DNA of 60,018 bases from Micromonospora cabrerizensis (GCF_022230955.1 NZ_JAKKFI010000014.1:1-60018), one strand, 5' to 3'. Positions 1 to 8,381 are shown, counted from the first letter of the stretch. Program-made: numbers and translations. Notes: generated by a model from the sequence alone, not told the origin.

Positions 1-17
1 GTCCGTGGTCAGTACAC

Positions 18-662
18 CTAGGCCACCGGAAGGAGCAGCGCCTCCGCTCCCACCGGTCGGAACCCGGCCGCCTGGAAGGCGCGCACACTGCGCGCGTTGC
101 CGACGGCCTGCTGCGACCAGACCGGCTGACCGTCCGGCACCAGATGTCGGGCGGCCGTCGCCAGCGCCCGACCCAACCCCCGGTGGCGACGTGGTTCGTC
201 GACCTCGATGGCGGTCTCCCAGCGACCCGCCAACCCTCGGCCGAGGACGACCACCCCGCCCTCGGCGGCCCAGACACGGACGTCGTCCCGGCGTCTGCGT
301 GCCCTGGCTCCGCGCGGATGGTCAGCGTCCGCAAGCTCGCTGAGCTTCAACGTGGGCGCACCGGCAAGAGGGCTCGCGACCGTCAGCAGGTCGATGGTGT
401 CCATGGACCGCCGGGTGCGCTCTAGCAGCGCACCCAGGAAACGCGGGTTCATCGCGGCGGCCAGGGGGTCGCAGTCGACAGCGGCCAGGGCCTGACGTAC
501 CCAGTGGGGGTCCTCGTCGGTGAACACCACGGAGTGGGCGGTGAAGGCGATCACGCCGGCGTCGCGGCGGCTGGGTTGCGCCACCACTGTCGTCCCGCCG
601 TCCGGTGGCGGGAACTGCCCGCGTGCTGCCGCGTCCAGGATGTCGGCCAACGTACGAGCCAT
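18..662 (-). CDS. GNAT-family N-acetyltransferase
   Basis: A 214-residue protein with a C-terminal GNAT acyl-CoA-binding region. The motif EPRRHRGLGRALATAARHLV (about residues 155-175) is the R/Q-x-x-G-x-G/A pyrophosphate loop of the family, and VGNARSVRAFQAAGFRPVG (about 188-206) is the usual N-x-x-S-x-x-x-x-x-x-x-G-F strand-helix element near the C terminus. The first 120 residues are not recognisable and may form a second, degenerate GNAT half, so the substrate cannot be predicted. The start is ATG at 662, with a GAGGAG ribosome binding site about 9 bases upstream. It is transcribed away from the next gene, so the 248 bases to its right are a divergent promoter region. The family call is secure; the acceptor is unknown. 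Confidence 0.85.
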   Translation of the reverse strand: MARTLADILDAAARGQFPPPDGGTTVVAQPSRRDAGVIAFTAHSVVFTDEDPHWVRQALAAVDCDPLAAAMNPRFLGALLERTRRSMDTIDLLTVASPLAGAPTLKLSELADADHPRGARARRRRDDVRVWAAEGGVVVLGRGLAGRWETAIEVDEPRRHRGLGRALATAARHLVPDGQPVWSQQAVGNARSVRAFQAAGFRPVGAEALLLPVA

Positions 663-898
663 GATCGTCTACTCCTCGGTTACCCGACCGGGCCGGTCGC
701 TGACAGCGACCGTAACGATGCCTCCGGCACCCCGTGGTCCTGGTCCCTGACGCGGAGCGGGTCTGGAGGACAACCGTGACGCGTACGCCCCGCGGGTCCT
801 GACCCGCGCCTGACTCGATGAGCGGCACCGGCCCTGGAAGTGGCGGTGCGGGTCGCCGAGCGGATCAGGGCGTGACGGTCGGGGGCCGGCTGACAGGC

Positions 899-904
899 TA
901 GGTT
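899..904 (+). promoter_or_regulatory. Candidate -10 element of a leaderless transcript
   Basis: TAGGTT fits the actinobacterial -10 pattern TANNNT. It ends six bases before the ATG at 911, and no Shine-Dalgarno sequence separates them. If the element is used, transcription would begin at or next to the start codon, giving a leaderless mRNA, which is common in actinomycetes. There is no good -35 hexamer at 16-18 bases. Confidence 0.4.
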
Positions 905-910
905 GCTCGG

Positions 911-1351
911 ATGAGTCTTCTCGATGACGTCGCGCGGCGGGACAACTGGCGATGCTGGGTGTGCGATGAGCCGGTCGACGCCGACAGGTCGGTGAACGAC
1001 CCTCGTGGGCCCAGCGTCGACAGCCGCACCGCCGACAAGAAGGCCAAGGTCGTCGAGCGACTCGCGCACCGCGCCTGCAACACCCGCAAGGGTGCCGTCA
1101 AGGTGGTCATCGCCTGGCCGGACCGTCTGCACGTGGTGGAGCCCGCGCCGCTGATCACCGTCGCCGAGAGGCTTGAGCGCAAGGGCGGCCGGGAGTTGGT
1201 GGCCCGCTGCCCGAGCAGGAAGGACGCCCAGGAGGCGGCGGACTGGCTGATCGACCGGTTCTCCCGGCTGGTGCCCGGACTGCCGGTGACGGCGAGCGTC
1301 GACGCGGGCGGCGGTCAGTATCTCGTCGCCCTGGCCACCGGCCGCCGCTGA
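911..1351 (+). CDS. HNH-nuclease-like small protein with altered active site
   Basis: A 146-residue protein. Its N-terminal third resembles the zinc-bound beta-beta-alpha fold of HNH endonucleases: a first knuckle WRCWVC (Cys15, Cys18) and a second LAHRACNTRKG (His53, Cys56, Asn57). Related actinobacterial proteins usually read D-H-x-x-P in the middle, the His being the first catalytic residue. Here the equivalent place reads VDSRTAD (Asp37-Ser38), so the catalytic His seems to be lost. The rest (residues 65-146) is unrecognised. The start is ATG at 911 with no ribosome binding site; a -10-like TAGGTT suggests a leaderless mRNA. It could be a zinc-ribbon DNA-binding protein or an inactive relative of HNH nucleases. 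The fold is a moderate-confidence assignment. Confidence 0.65.
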   Translation: MSLLDDVARRDNWRCWVCDEPVDADRSVNDPRGPSVDSRTADKKAKVVERLAHRACNTRKGAVKVVIAWPDRLHVVEPAPLITVAERLERKGGRELVARCPSRKDAQEAADWLIDRFSRLVPGLPVTASVDAGGGQYLVALATGRR

Positions 1352-1356
1352 GTGGC

Positions 1357-1388
1357 GTCCTGGCCGGCGGAACGTCACCGGCCAGGAC
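1357..1388 (+). terminator. Rho-independent-type hairpin after the HNH-like gene
   Basis: An 11-bp perfect stem (GTCCTGGCCGG pairing with CCGGCCAGGAC) with a 10-base loop begins 5 bases after the stop codon at 1351. There is no U-tract, as is common for actinomycete terminators. Confidence 0.7.
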
Positions 1389-1407
1389 CGCCTCGCCACG
1401 GGCGCGG

Positions 1408-1438
1408 CAATGCGTCCGGACACTGTCCGAACGCATTG
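1408..1438. promoter_or_regulatory. Large near-perfect palindrome, TetR-type operator style
   Basis: Two 15-base arms (CAATGCGTCCGGACA and TGTCCGAACGCATTG) are separated by one base, with a single mismatch. The core CGGACAcTGTCCG is perfect. A consensus-like TTGACA overlaps its right edge at 1436-1441. It lies between two convergent genes, so no start codon is placed to use it directly. It looks like the operator of a regulator gene that is no longer present. Confidence 0.5.
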
Positions 1439-1480
1439 ACATCGGCAGGTCGCTGACCGGCCGGTGGTGATCGGTCTTGC

Positions 1481-1768
1481 TCAGAAAGGGGGTGCGTCCT
1501 GACCCATCAGCGCCAGAACGACGCCTCCCTTTCCGCTCTTGAGGCCCTGGACGACGACCTTGCCGGTGCTGCCGTCGGGCAGCTCCAACGTGAAGGTCTT
1601 CCCCACCGCGTTCTTGGGGCCGTTGCCGGCGCTGTTGGCAGGTCGGAAGTCACCTGCCCACGGCGGGACCCCGCCCCTGCGGGCGGGCTCGGCGAAGAGT
1701 GCGGCGGTGCCGGGGGTCCTGGTGCCGTCCGACGAGAGGAGCACTGAGGCGCTGCGAAAGGTAGCCAT
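1481..1768 (-). CDS. Small conserved-looking hypothetical protein
   Basis: A 95-residue protein of unknown function, with normal codon bias and no signal peptide or membrane segment. Visible parts are MATFRSASVLLSSDGTRTPG at the N terminus, a W-A-G-D-F element near residue 38, and a Gly/Lys-rich region with alternating hydrophobic residues (TFTLELPDGSTGKVVVQGLK) that suggests a small beta-barrel or beta-sandwich. ATG at 1768 is chosen because it is the first ATG; a TTG three codons upstream (1777) is possible. There is no convincing ribosome binding site. It is convergent with the HNH-like gene and divergent from the GH43 gene. Confidence 0.55.
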   Translation of the reverse strand: MATFRSASVLLSSDGTRTPGTAALFAEPARRGGVPPWAGDFRPANSAGNGPKNAVGKTFTLELPDGSTGKVVVQGLKSGKGGVVLALMGQDAPPF

Positions 1769-2211
1769 ATGCGCCAAGGCTATCCCGGACTGCGCTCATT
1801 TGCGCCACCGCGACCACCCGCAACGCGCTGGGTGCGCAAAGGGCACTGTCAGCGGAGGGGTGACCAACCGAAAAGAGGACGTGCGTGGCACCTCGACGTC
1901 GCTCCGTCGGTGAGCGACGAAGAGGTCGCGGCGTTCGACGCGTACACCTCGGGCGCTGACCCCAAGACCTTGACACTTGTCGATGTTAGCGCCAACACTG
2001 AGACCGCAACCTGGGCGCAACGCCACCGTCACATCTCGCGAGCCACTCGCGCACCGACCCGGCGGGGTGCCGCAGGCTGGCGGCGCCGTCACCCTGGTGT
2101 CGCGGCCGGTTCCGGTCCCGCGTGCTGCTCGGCGTCGACCTGATCGGCCACGACGCCAACGGCCGGCACCACCTGCGCCGACGAGTCGCTCACCAACCCC
2201 ACGGAGGACAG
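1769..2211. other. Long intergenic region upstream of GH43; no gene assigned
   Basis: About 440 bases with no convincing coding sequence. It holds a TTGACA hexamer at 1970-1975, a LacI-type operator at 1984-1997, and the GH43 ribosome binding site (GGAGG, about 2203-2207). A short plus-strand frame around 1890-1990 can be translated but has no start or ribosome binding site of its own. Confidence 0.6.
1984..1997. promoter_or_regulatory. LacI-type operator TGTTAGCGCCAACA upstream of GH43
   Basis: A 14-bp palindrome with one base off perfect symmetry and a central CG step, as in LacI/GalR operators. A nearly identical site (TGTTAACGCTAACG on the coding strand) lies upstream of the GH30 xylanase gene at 30838-30851. 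A TTGACA hexamer ends nine bases before it, so a bound repressor would block the promoter. Confidence 0.6.
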
Positions 2212-3726
2212 ATGCCGCTGCCACTCCACCCCACCGGTCCGGTCGTCCACCCATCCGGCGGCCGGTGGTCAGCCAGCCGGCGAGCCCGCCGACGCCTACG
2301 GTCGGTCGTGGCCGCGGTGTTGGTGGTGCTCGCCGTGGCAGCCGGCCTGCCGGCAGCCGGGCCGGCGCACGCCGCACCGGCGGTCAACTACACCAACCCG
2401 CTGGTGAACCAGCGGGCCGACCCGCACATCGTCCGACACACCGACGGCTACTACTACATGACCGCGACCGTGCCGCAGTACGACCGGATCGTGCTGCGAC
2501 GGGCGACCACCCTCCAGGGTCTGGCCACGGCGACCGAGACGACGATCTGGAACCGGCACACCAGCGGCGAGATGGGCGCCCACATCTGGGCGCCAGAGAT
2601 CCATTTCATCAACAACCGGTGGTACGTCTACTTCGCGGCGGGCCGGACCGACGACGTGTGGCGGATCCGCATGTACGTGCTGGAGAACGCCAGCGCCAAT
2701 CCGCTGACCGGTTCGTGGACCGAGCGCGGCCGGATCACGACACCGTGGGACACCTTCAGCCTGGACGCGTCGACCTTCGTGGCCAACGGCGTGCGCTACC
2801 TGACCTGGGCGCAGCAGGAGCCGGGCATCTCCAACAACTCCAACGTCTACCTCGCCCGGATGGGCGCCAACCCGTGGCAGATCACCGGTACGGTGACGCG
2901 GCTCGTCGTGCCGACGTACGACTGGGAGACCCGCGGCTACCGGGTTGCCGAGGGGCCGGCGGTGATCCAACGCAACGGCCGCATCTTCCTGACCTACTCG
3001 GCCAGCGCCACGGACGCCAACTACTGCCTGGGGATGCTGAGCGCCTCGGCCACCGCGAACCTGCTCGACGCCGCCGCCTGGAGCAAGAGCCCCAACCCCG
3101 TGTTCGCCAGCAACGCGGCCACCGGTCAGTACGGCCCCGGCCACAACTCGTTCACCGTCTCCGAGGACGGGCAGAGCGACATCCTCGTCTACCACGACCG
3201 CAACTACCGTGACATCACCGGCGATCCGCTCAACGACCCGAACCGGCGCACCCGGCTGCAGAAGGTGTACTGGAACACCGACGGCACCCCGAACTTCGGC
3301 ATCCCGGTGCCCGACGGGGCCACACCGGTGCGGTTGCGTTCACACGACCTGACCACCAGCTACATCCGGCACTACGACTACCGGGCCCGGATCGAGCCGA
3401 ACGTGGCCAACCTGGCCGACTCCCAGTTCCGCATCGTCACCGGCCTCGCCGGCGGCGGGACGGTGTCGTTGGAGTCGACCAACTTCCCGGGCTACCACCT
3501 GCGCCACCGTGGCTACGCCCTGTACGTCGAACGCAACGACGGCTCGTCCGTCTTCGGCGGCGACGCGAGCTTCCACCGTCGATCCGGCCTGGCTGCCAGC
3601 ACCGCGGTCTCCCTGGAGTCACAGAACTTCCCCGGCCGGTACGTGCGCCACCGCGACGGACTGCTCCACCTGGAAGCGGTGACCACGAGCGCCGAGCGCG
3701 CCTCCGCCACCTTCCACCTGGAATAA
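2212..3726 (+). CDS. Secreted GH43 arabinanase/arabinofuranosidase-type enzyme with AbfB domain
   Basis: A 504-residue secreted glycosidase. Residues 1-54 are a signal peptide with an unusually long basic N-region (RRARRRLR) and cleavage after AHA. Residues about 58-365 are a GH43 five-bladed propeller. Asp70 in QRADPH is the likely catalytic base, Asp185 in SLDAS the pKa modulator, and Glu247 in VAEGPA the general acid. Residues about 372-504 are an AbfB (CBM42) arabinofuranose-binding beta-trefoil with repeated FPGYHLRHR/FPGRYVRHR motifs. It should release arabinose from arabinan or arabinoxylan outside the cell. The start is ATG at 2212 with GGAGG five bases upstream; an in-frame ATG further upstream lacks one. 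The next gene follows after 36 bases and probably shares the transcript. Exact GH43 substrate is inferred. Confidence 0.9.
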   Translation: MPLPLHPTGPVVHPSGGRWSASRRARRRLRSVVAAVLVVLAVAAGLPAAGPAHAAPAVNYTNPLVNQRADPHIVRHTDGYYYMTATVPQYDRIVLRRATTLQGLATATETTIWNRHTSGEMGAHIWAPEIHFINNRWYVYFAAGRTDDVWRIRMYVLENASANPLTGSWTERGRITTPWDTFSLDASTFVANGVRYLTWAQQEPGISNNSNVYLARMGANPWQITGTVTRLVVPTYDWETRGYRVAEGPAVIQRNGRIFLTYSASATDANYCLGMLSASATANLLDAAAWSKSPNPVFASNAATGQYGPGHNSFTVSEDGQSDILVYHDRNYRDITGDPLNDPNRRTRLQKVYWNTDGTPNFGIPVPDGATPVRLRSHDLTTSYIRHYDYRARIEPNVANLADSQFRIVTGLAGGGTVSLESTNFPGYHLRHRGYALYVERNDGSSVFGGDASFHRRSGLAASTAVSLESQNFPGRYVRHRDGLLHLEAVTTSAERASATFHLE

Positions 3727-3762
3727 CCGCGGGACCTCTCCCCCATCGAGCCAGGAGGACCG

Positions 3763-5418
3763 ATGACCCCCACCACCACGAAAAGACCGTCCAGCGACGG
3801 GTCGATCCGCCGCGGCCGGCGTACCGGCCTGGTTCTGGCCATGATCACCACGCTGGTCGGCGCCGCCGGTGCCGTGCTGGTCGGCGCGCCGCCGGCCGCC
3901 GCGGCCACCATCGACACCAACGCCTACTACGTCCTGGTCAACCGACACAGCGGCAAGGTCCTCGACGTCCGGGACACCTCCACGGCGGACGGCGCCGTGA
4001 TCCAGCAGTGGTCCCGCAACGACGGCGAATGGCAGCAGTTCCAGTTCGTCTCGTCCGGCAGCGGCTACTACCGCCTCAAGGCCCGGCACAGCGGCAAGGT
4101 CCTCGACCTCTGGGAGTGGAACACCGCCGACGGCGCGGACTATCGCCAGTGGCCGGACCTCAACGCCACCAACCAGCAGTTCCAGGTGCTCGACTCCGAC
4201 GGCGGCCATGTCCGACTGATCAACCGCCACTCCGCCAAGGCACTCGAGGTCTGGGAGCGGTCCACCGCCGACGGCGGCCGTGTCAGCCAGTACACCGATC
4301 TGGGTGGTGCCAACCAGCAGTGGCAGATGGTCCAGGTGGGCAACGGGGGCACCGCGCCACCGGGCTGTGGCAGCGGGTCGACCAACGCCGAGGCCGTACT
4401 GAGCGGGAGCACCTGGACGGCCCGTAACGGCTCGTCGACGGTCTATTCGGGTACGAGCATGCTGTCGGCCATGCAGGCGGCGGTCAGCTCACTGTCGGCA
4501 GGTCGGACGTCGAAGCAGCGGGTGGTCGTTCGCGGCTCCGGGTCGATGAGCGCGGGTTCCCGGTTGTCGCTGCCGTCGTACACGACGCTGGCGGTGTGCG
4601 GCACGATCAACGTGACCGGATCGGGCTCGGGCGACCAGGCACCGGTCTACTCGCGGGGAACAACGGATGTCGAGGTGCAGAACCTGACGCTGACCGGGTC
4701 TCCGTTGTACGGGATCTTCATGCGCAACGTGAACAATTTGACCCTCGGGCAGATCGACATGCGGCTCTCCGCCGGCCTGGGAGTGCGCATCGACAACCAC
4801 GGCGGGGATCGGACGGTGAAGGTGCGCAACGTCCGCATCGACACCGTGTACGTGTCGGGAACCGGCACACACGGGGTGGAGACGTACGGCGTGGACGGCC
4901 TGACCATCGGCACTGTCACGGCGCGGAACACCCGGGACTCCGGTTTGCTGCTCAACGACACGATCAACGCCTCCGTCGGCACTGTCGACGCGCAGGGCGC
5001 CGGGGCCGGCACCGGGTACGCGGCGTTCCGGATGGCCAACCGCAACGGCCGGGTGGGCAGCTCGTATCCGACCAACATCCGGGTCGGAAACGTGATCGCG
5101 TCCGGGGGTGGCCGCGGGATCTTCTGCGTGTCCGAGTCCGGTGGCGCGGTCATCGACCGGGTGACGATCTCGAACACGGGAAACAACTCGATCCTGGTGG
5201 AGAACTGCTACAACGTCGTCATCGCCGGGGTGTCCGGGACGGTGACGGGCGGCGGCGAGATCAGGATCGCGTCCCGCACGGAGTTCCCGATCTCCTCCGG
5301 CATCCGGTTGCAGAACCTGACCGTCAGCGGCACCAACATCACCCAGAGCCCCTGCGGTGGCGCGAACAACACGATCAGCAACGTCACCCGGATCAACTCG
5401 ACGCTGACCTGGTGTTGA
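3763..5418 (+). CDS. Secreted ricin-type lectin plus right-handed beta-helix protein
   Basis: A 551-residue secreted protein. A twin-Arg-containing basic region and hydrophobic segment end near AAAA at residue 48. Residues about 52-195 form a ricin B-like beta-trefoil with three repeats of the type NRHSGKVLDV...QQW (the QxW signature), a carbohydrate-binding module. Residues about 205-551 are a right-handed parallel beta-helix, seen as regular alternation of N, V, T and I rungs (for example DVEVQNLTLTGSPLYGIFMR). This is the fold of pectate lyases and polygalacturonases. The lytic residues cannot be assigned, so polysaccharide lyase is a suggestion only. The ATG at 3763 has an AGGAGG site and lies 36 bases behind the GH43 gene, so the two probably act on the same plant polysaccharide. 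Confidence 0.85.
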   Translation: MTPTTTKRPSSDGSIRRGRRTGLVLAMITTLVGAAGAVLVGAPPAAAATIDTNAYYVLVNRHSGKVLDVRDTSTADGAVIQQWSRNDGEWQQFQFVSSGSGYYRLKARHSGKVLDLWEWNTADGADYRQWPDLNATNQQFQVLDSDGGHVRLINRHSAKALEVWERSTADGGRVSQYTDLGGANQQWQMVQVGNGGTAPPGCGSGSTNAEAVLSGSTWTARNGSSTVYSGTSMLSAMQAAVSSLSAGRTSKQRVVVRGSGSMSAGSRLSLPSYTTLAVCGTINVTGSGSGDQAPVYSRGTTDVEVQNLTLTGSPLYGIFMRNVNNLTLGQIDMRLSAGLGVRIDNHGGDRTVKVRNVRIDTVYVSGTGTHGVETYGVDGLTIGTVTARNTRDSGLLLNDTINASVGTVDAQGAGAGTGYAAFRMANRNGRVGSSYPTNIRVGNVIASGGGRGIFCVSESGGAVIDRVTISNTGNNSILVENCYNVVIAGVSGTVTGGGEIRIASRTEFPISSGIRLQNLTVSGTNITQSPCGGANNTISNVTRINSTLTWC

Positions 5419-5441
5419 GGGGCTGGCTGTCGCGTACCCGG

Positions 5442-5485
5442 TGGAAGGCGGTGGGTCCGCGCGCGCGGCGGCCCACCGCCTTCCA
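5442..5485 (+). terminator. Hairpin terminator of the GH43/beta-helix operon
   Basis: A 14-bp perfect stem (TGGAAGGCGGTGGG pairing with CCCACCGCCTTCCA) with a 16-base GC-rich loop, starting 23 bases after the stop codon. Confidence 0.75.
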
Positions 5486-5570
5486 GCGACTTCCTGCGCG
5501 CGGTGATGAACAGGTACGCAGGCGCGGCGCGCGATGATGATGAGCCCACAACTCCGAGCAGGAGGTCCGC

Positions 5571-5924
5571 GTGCGTGTCGTCCGCGTCCTGGCCAACCTT
5601 CCGGTACCTGACATCGGCGCCGCCCAGAGCTTCTACAGCGACTACCTCGGGCTGAGCACCGAGGAGTTCAACATGGGCTGGGTGGCGCGCTACACCTCGC
5701 CCGAGAGCGGCGCGAGCGTGCAGCTCGTCTCCGGCGACGCGTCCGCACCCGAGGATTCGGTCATCTCGGTGCAGGTGGACGACGTGGACGGCGCCTACGC
5801 GGAGGCACAGCGCCTCGGCTACGCGATCGTGCACCCGCTGACCACCGAGCCATGGGGAGTGCGGCGGTTCTTCGTCCGCGCTCCGGACGGCAATGTCATC
5901 AACGTGGCCGCCCATCACTCCTGA
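5571..5924 (+). CDS. VOC (glyoxalase/bleomycin-resistance) superfamily protein
   Basis: A 117-residue single-domain vicinal oxygen chelate protein. The pattern is typical: LANLPVPDIGAAQSFYSDYL at the N terminus, a second half VISVQVDDVDGAYAEAQRLG, and an end of FFVRAPDGNVINVAAH with the usual Asp-Gly-Asn turn. The normal metal position near the N terminus (His or Glu after the first strand) is Asn/Leu here, so metal-dependent catalysis is doubtful and a binding role is possible. The start is GTG at 5571 with AGGAGG immediately upstream. It lies alone between the terminator of the previous operon and a convergent gene, and the neighbours give no clue to its substrate. Confidence 0.85.
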   Translation: MRVVRVLANLPVPDIGAAQSFYSDYLGLSTEEFNMGWVARYTSPESGASVQLVSGDASAPEDSVISVQVDDVDGAYAEAQRLGYAIVHPLTTEPWGVRRFFVRAPDGNVINVAAHHS

Positions 5925-5977
5925 TCAGGATCAGGGCGGCAGCCGGGCGAGGCACGTGGCGGCTGTCGCAGACCGCG

Positions 5978-7258
5978 TCAGCGGTTGAGGTAGGCGGCCA
6001 GGCCGCCGAGTTCCTCGCTGGCGATGAACACCGAGCGCACGTTGAGGATGGCCTCCTCGACGTGCGCGGTGCAGCCCCACGCCGAGTCACCCCACGAGTC
6101 GGCAATCTTGATCTCGGCGGGTGCCGTGCATCCGGGCTTATCGCCGAGCTGGCAGTGCTCCGGATGGGGCAGGGCAGCCTGCGCGGCCGCAGCGGCACGC
6201 ATCCGCGCGGCGAGTTCCGCGGAGGCGACGGCGCGCTGCTCGGCCTCGGCCCGCAGTTCCCGCTCCACGCGTAGCACCCTGGCCAGCTCGTCGTGAGCCG
6301 CCCGGGCGCGCGCCTCGGCGGCCGTCTTCGCCTGTTCGATGTGGTGGCGTTCGATGGCCAGGGCCGCGGTGCCGGCGAAGACCCGGGTGAGAGCGAGGTC
6401 GGACTCCTGGGGGACGCGCGGGGTGCGGTGGTACATGGCGAAGGTGCCCAACAGGCCGCCGTCGCGAGCCAGGATCGGAGTGGACCAGCAGGCAGCCAGA
6501 CCGGCCCGGCCGGCCAGCTCCCGAAAGTCGTCCCAGAACGGGTCGGTGGTGATGTCGGTGACGATCACCGGCTCCCGGCGGTGGGCGGCGGTGCCGCAGG
6601 ACCCGACGCCTTCGCCGGTGGCGATGCCGTCGATGGCCTCGTTGTAGAAGCCGGGCAGGCTGGGGGCGGCGCCGTGGCGCAGGTGCCGGCCGTCGGGATC
6701 GGCCAGCAGCACCGAGACGAGCACCTCCTGCGGTGCGAGATTCTCGATACAGCGGGCCATCCCGTCGAGCACCTCGGTCAGGGGCGCCTGGCGGGCGATC
6801 TGCTCCAGCAGGGCCCGGTGTTCGGTCATCAACCGTTGGGCGTGCTTGACCTGGGTGGTCTCCACACCGAGCACACGGATCCCGGTCACCGTGCCGTCGG
6901 CGTCCCGGCGCGGCTCGTAGGAGACATCGAAGAACGCCTCCCGGGCCTGCGGGCCGCTGCCCAGCACGACCCGGACGTCACGGCCGATGTAGGCCTCGCC
7001 CGTGCCGTAGACCTGATCCAGCAGGGCGATGAAGCCCTGGTCGGCCAGCTCGGGCATCACGTCCACGAGCGCGACCCCGGTGCGGACCCGTTCCTGGCCG
7101 ATCGTGTCGAAGAAGGCCCGGTTCGCCGTCTCCACCACGTGCGCCGGGCCGGTCAGCGACGCGAAGACGGCCGTGGACTGCCCGAACAACGCCCGCAGAT
7201 CCTCCTCAGCCGCTCCTCGCCCGGCAACCGCCGGATCCGCGGCAGGCACCGCCGTCAT
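5978..7258 (-). CDS. PAS-GAF sensor protein with coiled coil and cysteine-rich tail
   Basis: A 426-residue cytoplasmic protein. Residues about 22-140 are a PAS fold (HVVETANRAFFDTIG, then ISVGVETTQ-type end before the linker), and 145-300 a GAF domain (GVGSCGTAAHRREPVIVTDI, GLLGTFAMYHR). Residues 305-365 form a charged Ala/Glu/Arg coiled coil. The last ~55 residues hold three Cys and several His (HCQLG, GCTAP, GCTAH) and end in a helix, resembling small metal-binding actinobacterial proteins. No kinase, cyclase, phosphatase or HTH domain follows, so the output is unknown. Signal transduction by protein-protein contact, with the Cys/His tail as a redox or metal sensor, is an inference. It may belong with anti-anti-sigma or ANTAR-type pathways, but nothing nearby shows this. 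Confidence 0.8.
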   Translation of the reverse strand: MTAVPAADPAVAGRGAAEEDLRALFGQSTAVFASLTGPAHVVETANRAFFDTIGQERVRTGVALVDVMPELADQGFIALLDQVYGTGEAYIGRDVRVVLGSGPQAREAFFDVSYEPRRDADGTVTGIRVLGVETTQVKHAQRLMTEHRALLEQIARQAPLTEVLDGMARCIENLAPQEVLVSVLLADPDGRHLRHGAAPSLPGFYNEAIDGIATGEGVGSCGTAAHRREPVIVTDITTDPFWDDFRELAGRAGLAACWSTPILARDGGLLGTFAMYHRTPRVPQESDLALTRVFAGTAALAIERHHIEQAKTAAEARARAAHDELARVLRVERELRAEAEQRAVASAELAARMRAAAAAQAALPHPEHCQLGDKPGCTAPAEIKIADSWGDSAWGCTAHVEEAILNVRSVFIASEELGGLAAYLNR

Positions 7259-7499
7259 CTCGTGGTCCGCCTCTCCTCGAATGCGTGGATGGTCCGTGAA
7301 CCCACTGGCCGGTGACGGTGGTCAGCCACCGCCGCCGGTCACGGGCGCGCACCCCCAACCTACGGGACACCGCTCAGGTGTCCACCGGACCGTGGCCGCC
7401 TACGCTGGCATCGACGTGAGGGCCGGCCGACGGCGACTCCTGGTGGCCGCCGAGCGCGTGCAGCCGCAGGCAGGGATGCACGCAGATGAGGGGTTCCTG

Positions 7500-8381
7500 A
7501 TGAGCTCGACGACGATCCTGCTGGAGCGCCTGCTCCAGGCCGGGATGCGCGAGGTCACCACTGTGGAGTCGGTGACGGGCGGGGTGGCGGCGCTCGCGGG
7601 CATCGCCACCCGTCGAGACGCCCCGGCGCTGTTCGTCAAGGGTTTCGCCGACACGCCGGACGAGGGGGTCTTCGCCGCGGAGGCCGAAGGGCTGGCCGCC
7701 CTGCGCGAACTCGGCGGCGTGGCCACACCCGAGGTGATCCTGGCGGATCGGGAACTGCTCGTGTTGTCGGTGTTGCGTCCGAGGCCGCAGACCGAGAGCT
7801 TCTGGGAGCAGCTCGCGCACGTGCTCGCCCGCATGCACCTGAGCACCACCCACCCTCGCTTCGGCTGGCACCACGACAACTGGCTCGGCCGTCGCCGCCA
7901 GGTCAACACGTGGCACGACGACGGGTTCACGTTCTTCGCACAGCACCGGCTGCTTCGATGGCTCGGGCAGCCTCGCGTCGACGCGGCACTCGACGTCGCG
8001 GACCGGGCGGCACTGGAACGGCTGTGTCACCGGCTGCCCGAGCTGCTGCCGGACCGGCCGGCGTGCCTGACGCACGGCGACCTGTGGGCACAGAACGTCA
8101 TGGCCACCCCGGACGGGCAGCCCGCGTTGATCGACCCGGCGGTGTCGTACACGTGGGCCGAGGTCGACCTCGCCCACGTGTGGTCCACCGCGCCCCCGCC
8201 CGAGGCGCAGCGGTTCTTCGAGGTCTATGCGGACCTGACCTCGCTGGACGACGACTGGCGGACCCGCATGCCGATCGTCCAGCTGCGACAACACCTCGCC
8301 GTGCTGGCCCAGTTCGACGACGAGTGGGGTGCCGGTGAGCAGATCCGCGCCACCCTCGCCCCGTTTCGGACGCGATCCTGA
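7500..8381 (+). CDS. Fructosamine kinase-family protein
   Basis: A 293-residue kinase of the fructosamine-3-kinase/aminoglycoside phosphotransferase fold. The nucleotide-binding Lys is in ALFVKGF, with a helix Glu in FAAEAEGLAALREL. The family signature FGWHHDNWLG (F-G-x-x-x-D-N-x-I/L-G) is present, and the catalytic loop is LTHGDLWAQNVM (H-G-D-L-W-x-x-N) with a metal-binding Asp in LIDPAVSYTWAEVDLAH. The family phosphorylates the sugar of glycated amines, leading to deglycation; bacterial members often prefer ribulosamines. ATG at 7500 is chosen because the family begins here and a GAGGGG lies just upstream; the open frame upstream has no family similarity. Its length is normal. Confidence 0.9.
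   Translation: MSSTTILLERLLQAGMREVTTVESVTGGVAALAGIATRRDAPALFVKGFADTPDEGVFAAEAEGLAALRELGGVATPEVILADRELLVLSVLRPRPQTESFWEQLAHVLARMHLSTTHPRFGWHHDNWLGRRRQVNTWHDDGFTFFAQHRLLRWLGQPRVDAALDVADRAALERLCHRLPELLPDRPACLTHGDLWAQNVMATPDGQPALIDPAVSYTWAEVDLAHVWSTAPPPEAQRFFEVYADLTSLDDDWRTRMPIVQLRQHLAVLAQFDDEWGAGEQIRATLAPFRTRS

Noticed and set aside
1890..2000. A short plus-strand segment with a pattern SDEEVAAFDAYTSG
   Set aside because: It has no start codon or ribosome binding site and runs across the operator region of the GH43 gene. Probably chance.
7029..7499. An in-frame 157-codon extension upstream of the fructosamine kinase
   Set aside because: Basic, low-complexity sequence unlike the family and antisense to the PAS-GAF gene. 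ATG at 7500 has the binding site.
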